64,000 nt of DNA from Paragordius varius (Eukaryota > Nematomorpha): NCBI GenBank assembly GCA_964247055.1, contig OZ176057.1, positions 4,340,001-4,404,000 of the forward strand, given 5' to 3'. Within the stretch, counting starts at the first letter, position 1; each line of letters opens with the position of its first letter. The translations under genes were made by a program, and so were the position numbers. The notes under the pieces are model-generated. The model made no database searches, was not told where the DNA came from, and was given only the letters and a program-made list of their open reading frames with translations. Shown here piece after piece: positions 59,543-64,000 of this stretch.

Positions 59543-60311
59543 ATGCTTAAACTCAGCGGTTACGCAAGTAGGAAACGAAAAATCCAGGAAGAGAATAAAA
59601 CAATCAAAATGCGAATGAATATGAAATCTCATAACGGAAATATTTAACATAACATTAAAAAAAATGTATGGCGACACAAACATAACGGTACCCCTAATAA
59701 TAATAACTTAAATAAAACCTTAGTTATTAATCCAATAAATAGAGATGAGTAAACTACAAATATACCACTAGTTATTCCAAGCGCTAATATAGTTTAATGA
59801 TGTCACCATTATAAAATTTACTAATAATAATGTTCCCGTAATATCCAATCAACTTCGAACAAAAATGACTATTCGTGATCATGGATTTTAAAATAAATGC
59901 AATCTCTTTTAAACAAAAAATCATCGTTCAATGCCCCAATCTTGGTTTTTTCCACGTGTCGGTTAAAAAGAAGGATGAAGTATAGAGGTCTGGGCTTTTA
60001 TATTCACAAATGAACAAATTTGTTTTTGTTGCTAACTTTTTGATAGACTTAATTCCATCATCTTTTATAACTATGCATGGTTTTAATAAATGGAGGAAAA
60101 AAGATAAATTAATCCATCTGAAAATAGCCTCAATCATCGGAAAGCATTTACTACTTGGAAAGAGGCAGAAAGAAGATTGATAAATAGAGGAATTGATTCT
60201 GCTATAGAAGCTCATATACAATCGGAAAAAGATCGATGGCGAAATATTTTACATCGAATATTGGCCTGCATGAAATTTCTAATCACCCAAAACATCCCCT
60301 TCGAGGACATG
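59543..60311 (+). pseudogene. hAT transposase relic, N-terminal part (DUF4371/TTF-type)
   Basis: The frame from 59543 reads MLKLSGYASRKRKIQEENK, the usual start of this transposase class (lysine-rich, G..KRK...E). From about 60113 the open stretch SENSLNHRKAFTTWKEAERR, then DRWRNILHRILACMKFL and ITQNIPF, matches the segment just before the DUF4371 region (H..A...W.E.E.RL...W...L.R......FLA.QN..FRG). The zinc-binding TTF domain between the two and everything downstream (catalytic and dimerisation domains) are absent, so the protein is not functional. Confidence 0.7.
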
Positions 60312-60567
60312 TATGTCCTTATATATGGTTTTTAAGTTGCAACGTTTGTGTTTTTTAACTAAATTTTTATTAACTCTCAAAAAGAGAAAGGGCGGGGGGC
60401 GCCATAAAAGTTTTATGCCCCGGGCGCCGCAAACGCTCGGTACGCCCCTGATGGCCCATCAATCAAATGGCGAACATTAACAAAAACTATGAGTGAAATA
60501 TATGTATGAAAAATGGGATTAATAAGCTTGATAAGTTTATCCCACATGCACCAATATAAATAACTTT

Positions 60568-61612
60568 GATGAGCTTTAATATCAAGAATTATGGCTTATG
60601 CAAAAGTAGCTTTATTTTATATATTGGTAAAAAAATTTGCAAATCTATTCCATATACAACAAATCTAAATGACTCTTGCAACAAAATTCTCAATGTGTCA
60701 TAAGACCAGGTTGTACTTATTTGAAGCCAACACGTACACAGGTCATCGGCAACAAATAGCTTAAATTTTGGATTTATTGTAAAAACTTGGCAAGTTTTTC
60801 ATCAATAGCTCATATCAATAAAAGCAGTAATGTTGCTTGTTTAAGACGTATTCTACTTTATTTCTCCTATACAGGAGTCAGCTGATAGAGCTGGGCTGTA
60901 ATCATCTCTACTTTAACAATGGCATATTATATTATTTCCGGTGATACTCATATATTATCTTAGAAATGGGCGAAATGAGTGTACGATGTTTAATATTTTT
61001 CTAAAAATGACTTTTTGTAATCATATACGCTTGGATATCATATCGTTATTACTATAATTTTATCAAAAACTTTATTTTTAATTTTATAGCTAAATTTAAA
61101 AACCATTTATTATAATAGCATATTTTTATGAAAAAAATGATATGGTTTTAACACTTCGATTCAAATTGGGGTATCATACCCAGACTTAATTTAAGTTAGG
61201 ATTTTTAAAAAACTACTGAAGGAATTGGTCCCGATTTAAATTTATGCTTCTATCCTAATAAATATTAGATAAATATGCCAAAATTTCTAAATAAAATTTT
61301 GTTTAAAACATGTCAAACTACATCAGCGCATTTTTATAAAATTTTTACAAAATATCGTTTTCATTTAATTTTAAGGGTAAAATTAAAGCTAATTTTTTAT
61401 TTAAATCTCATCTAACATTGATAGCAATAGAAAAAGCGGTTTATTTTCAATTATTTTTCATAATAATTGCACATATACGTTGACTATATTTTTACCTTTA
61501 AGTTTTAGCTTAAAAAGAGCAATAGTATTTTTAAATGAAAGTTTTTATATATTTCGGTTTATTAATGTTATATAAGTGCAAAATTTTGCCATGGTTTTGA
61601 TTCCTTCTATAT
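60568..61612. other. unit copy 3 sequence including truncated family D (from 61152)
   Basis: D starts at CACTTCGATTCAAATTGGGG (61152, preceded by TTAA) and is cut at about 61612 by the deletion junction. No gene recognised. Confidence 0.6.
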
Positions 61613-62275
61613 TTTTTAAAATATAAGGTTATTGTAAAACTCGATAGTTGGCATTATTACCCGTTGCCTCAAAATCTTTAAAAGACAAATGCGCAGAGGA
61701 CCTTATAAAAGTTATGTTCCCATTATGATTCGTAAAGATTTAACTAAGCTCGAGAATAATAGATTGATTAATTGTAATACATTTTTATGAAATAAAAGCT
61801 TTTAATACGAAACATTATGATTATTTAACAGCATGGTCAAAGCAATTCGAAGATAATTGGGTTCTCCTCGATTAATTGTTCGAAGAGATATTGAAAATGA
61901 TTTTTCTAATTGTTTTAATGATGAAATTGAACTTTTTGATGAAAGAATTTATAGGAAATTATGCGTGGAAGAGAAAAAGATACATGAATGGATCAAAAGT
62001 ATTTAATACTGATTTAAGGTGGTTAAAAATTTTTACCTATTTTTTACATAAATTGTCCGGTGTGAAAATTTAATAAGTTTAATTTAATTAGCTATTGTCT
62101 ACCTAGACCAAGCGGCTACCGAAAGAGTTTTTTCGTAGATATAAAAAATATGGACTACGGAAAAAATACAACTCACAATAGATACCTTGAAAGCAATTGT
62201 AATAGTCAAACATAATATAGAAGAAATTGTGAATCTTTTTTCGATACATTTCACAAAACACTAAATTATTGGGAG
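61613..62275 (+). pseudogene. second hAT transposase relic, C-terminal part only (unit copy 3)
   Basis: Corresponds to 42822-43450. The C-terminal WLKIFTYFLHKLSGVK and the ERVF region (ACCGAAAGAGTTTTTTCG, about 62116) are present, broken by frameshifts. The catalytic-fold part (GCAPHIIHN) is lost with the 1.5-kb deletion. Confidence 0.7.
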
Positions 62276-64000
62276 AAATCCAAAAAATATAAAAATTGTT
62301 AATTTTTGGACATTATTATTACTATTAAAAATAATTAAGTATTAATAATATATGTCACGTCATATACCATTGATTGGTTAGACCCATAACTATTTGATTA
62401 TGTTGAATTTTACACTGTAGCAAAGTCGGTATTTATAAAATTTTATATCCATGCCACTATCTTTTTTTTTCATCCAGGCATAGAACTACTGTCAAATAAA
62501 CATAACTTTTGAAAAAGCTATGGAACAGAAATCATAAGAACGTGTGTGAATGATTTTATCTGTACAGCAACATCATATGAACGAAATATATTTCCCTCTA
62601 TTTTTGTTATCATATATTTGTATATTGTTTTTAGCAATTTGGTTAACATTTTTTTAAAACAAACATACCATTATGATCATTGTATATCCATATATATAAC
62701 ATATGATATAATTTTATGTACATACATTTATATTAAGTTTTTGTTGGATATTTTAATTGTTTTTAATGAGATAAATAGGAACGAACAAGATAATTTAATA
62801 TAAAACAACAAAAATCTGGTGTAACAAATAGGCAAAGTATGTTTTAATTTTGTATTGCGTCAGGGTTTAATATATCTTGTCGCATTATTCTAAAACGGGC
62901 TAGGTTTTAAAACGCAAAAACCGGAATTTCGCAACTTAAATATATGTTTTGACATCAAAAAATAATTTAAAATGCATAGTTTTAGAAAATTGAATTTTTA
63001 GCAATTTTTCGGAGCATGCCTACTACTTTTTTAGGAATGTAAATTTAAAATACTAATAGATATTATAACATTTTTCAACATAACTGATAATAGTGAACAT
63101 GCTTCAAAATTTCAATTAGCATTTATTTTTAAATTTTGGTTTTATATAAAAACACAATTTATATTTGACAGGAATCTGCAGCCAAACGAATATAATTGGA
63201 GGGGATAGAAATGTTGCGCATATTTTATAAAAGTGTTTTTATAATACTTAAAAGCGTTTTTATACGTTTTCATTATGCCTAAAAAAGGATTAAATATGCT
63301 TCGGCATTAAACTGCTTGCTAAAATTTTTTGTTTTTTTATGTCAAAACTCAACATATGAATATAATGCCCAATCCCGGCCATTTGCCTTTATTTTAAAAG
63401 GGCCCGTTTTAAGAAAGCAAAAAAAATTGGGACTTTAGGAGTGGAAATTAATCTTTTATAGTTAAATCAAACTAGATGGTGCTGCTAAACCACTCAAAAT
63501 GTAACACTATTAGCTTTAGAAACCAAGCTAATGCATAATGATAAAATATTTATATCATTTATAAATGCGCCTATCGTCATCTTTGCAATAACTGTTTTTT
63601 TTAATCTGGTAGATCTGGTGGCTATTAAAATTTTTTTTTAATGTTTAACAATTGAAATATAAACGACTTTTTTTATATAGTGGTGAAGGGGGTGGTGAAA
63701 TATGTTTGGAGGTGAGCTTTAACTATGCACTTTACAAAAAAAACTTATCAAAGTTCTATATAAAGTGATGAAAAGAAGTAATGATTTTTCTAAAACAATT
63801 AACTTTTGATGATCTAATAAAACAATACATATATAACTATTATACCTGAGACAACTGCAAGGATTAATATTAGTATAATTTTCATTCTTCATTGTATCGA
63901 GGTTAAAATACAAAAATAATATTAAAATATATTAGGGAGGATTAACGCGTATCCTAAGTAATAAGTATACGATTAAATGGTTGGTGTACGTGTATAGTAT
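62276..64000. other. unit copy 3, non-coding remainder
   Basis: Matches 43480-45203 with many small changes. No gene recognised; the 85-codon frame at 62546 is AT-driven. Confidence 0.5.

Larger units (their letters stand above)
57924..60450 (+). mobile_element. hAT element (CAGKGGCGTACCGA family) with perfect 8-bp duplication
   Basis: Termini CAGTGGCGTACCGA and TCGGTACGCCCCTG are inverted repeats with one mismatch. Target duplication ATGGCCCA (57916-57923 and 60451-60458); copies 1 and 2 have the single empty site. GC-rich subterminal blocks (GCCCCGGGCGCCG) lie at both ends. 2527 bp, including a D element that itself carries a second D. Only transposase fragments remain. Confidence 0.9.
57466..64000 (+). 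repeat. 8-kb tandem unit, copy 3 (partial, runs off the window)
   Basis: Continues to a point equivalent to about 45203 in copy 1. It carries the hAT at 57924-60450 and lacks about 1.5 kb: at 61612 the D element jumps to sequence equivalent to 42822 (junction in an AT-rich TTTTAAAATATAAGG). Substitutions and indels relative to copies 1 and 2 are frequent, so it is the most diverged copy. Confidence 0.85.

Noticed and set aside
62546-62803. 85-codon plus-strand frame rich in Ile, Tyr and Phe
   Set aside because: AT-driven composition, not open in the corresponding parts of copies 1 and 2.
1-64000. tRNA, rRNA, riboswitch or bacterial-type operon signals
   Set aside because: Reading for tRNA box motifs, rRNA-like conserved blocks and ordered genes gave nothing convincing; composition and transposons are eukaryotic.

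Overview
This is an extremely AT-rich stretch of animal-type nuclear DNA with many (TA)n tracts. I find no convincing intact host gene, rRNA or tRNA. What can be recognised is a dense, deeply nested collection of transposable elements: hAT elements with BED-finger or DUF4371-type transposase relics, Helitrons, TTAA-target MITEs, long foldback (inverted-repeat) elements, and two non-LTR retrotransposon (LINE) remnants. The composition and the hAT families fit an invertebrate with a large, repeat-laden genome (a hemipteran-like insect is one possibility), but the species cannot be fixed from the sequence.

Layout. 0-5 kb: a relic with a hammerhead-ribozyme-like core, then two ~0.7 kb elements (family A) in opposite orientation. 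Their inverted ends are built of 21-bp minisatellites, and one sits inside a related element (family B). A 1.05 kb element (family G) lies between them. 5-15 kb: mostly AT-rich filler with a ~1 kb foldback element (C), a LINE relic, a three-armed hammerhead-bearing inverted repeat (F) and decayed coding traces on the minus strand. 15-17.5 kb: a Russian doll of family B, a hAT MITE and a Helitron relic. 18-25 kb: small MITEs, then a second G element split by a 3.3 kb hAT that carries an inverted partial copy of its own transposase. 25-37 kb: a complete 1.26 kb C foldback, a 310 bp B element, a second LINE relic, several hAT MITEs, a second Helitron 3' end, a 'GCAACA' foldback and further A and D copies.

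37.26 kb to the end: a tandem array of at least three ~8 kb units. Each unit carries the same set of old insertions: a D-type TTAA MITE, a second hAT transposase relic and a C fragment; copies 1 and 2 also share a B element with a hammerhead-like inverted repeat inside it. Copies 1 and 2 are nearly identical over most of their length and copy 3 is more diverged. Each unit has one large private insertion whose empty site is preserved in the neighbours: a hAT in copy 1 (8-bp duplication GGTATACA), a Helitron in copy 2 (A^T target, TC start, hairpin and CTAG end) and a hAT in copy 3 (8-bp duplication ATGGCCCA). These give exact element borders and a relative order of events.

The most unusual material is (1) hammerhead cores embedded in inverted-repeat elements of two different sequence families, (2) the A/B families whose terminal repeats are self-complementary 21-bp minisatellites, (3) the hAT with a built-in inverted transposase copy, which would fold into a long RNA hairpin if transcribed, and (4) the tandem 8 kb array with mosaic identity.
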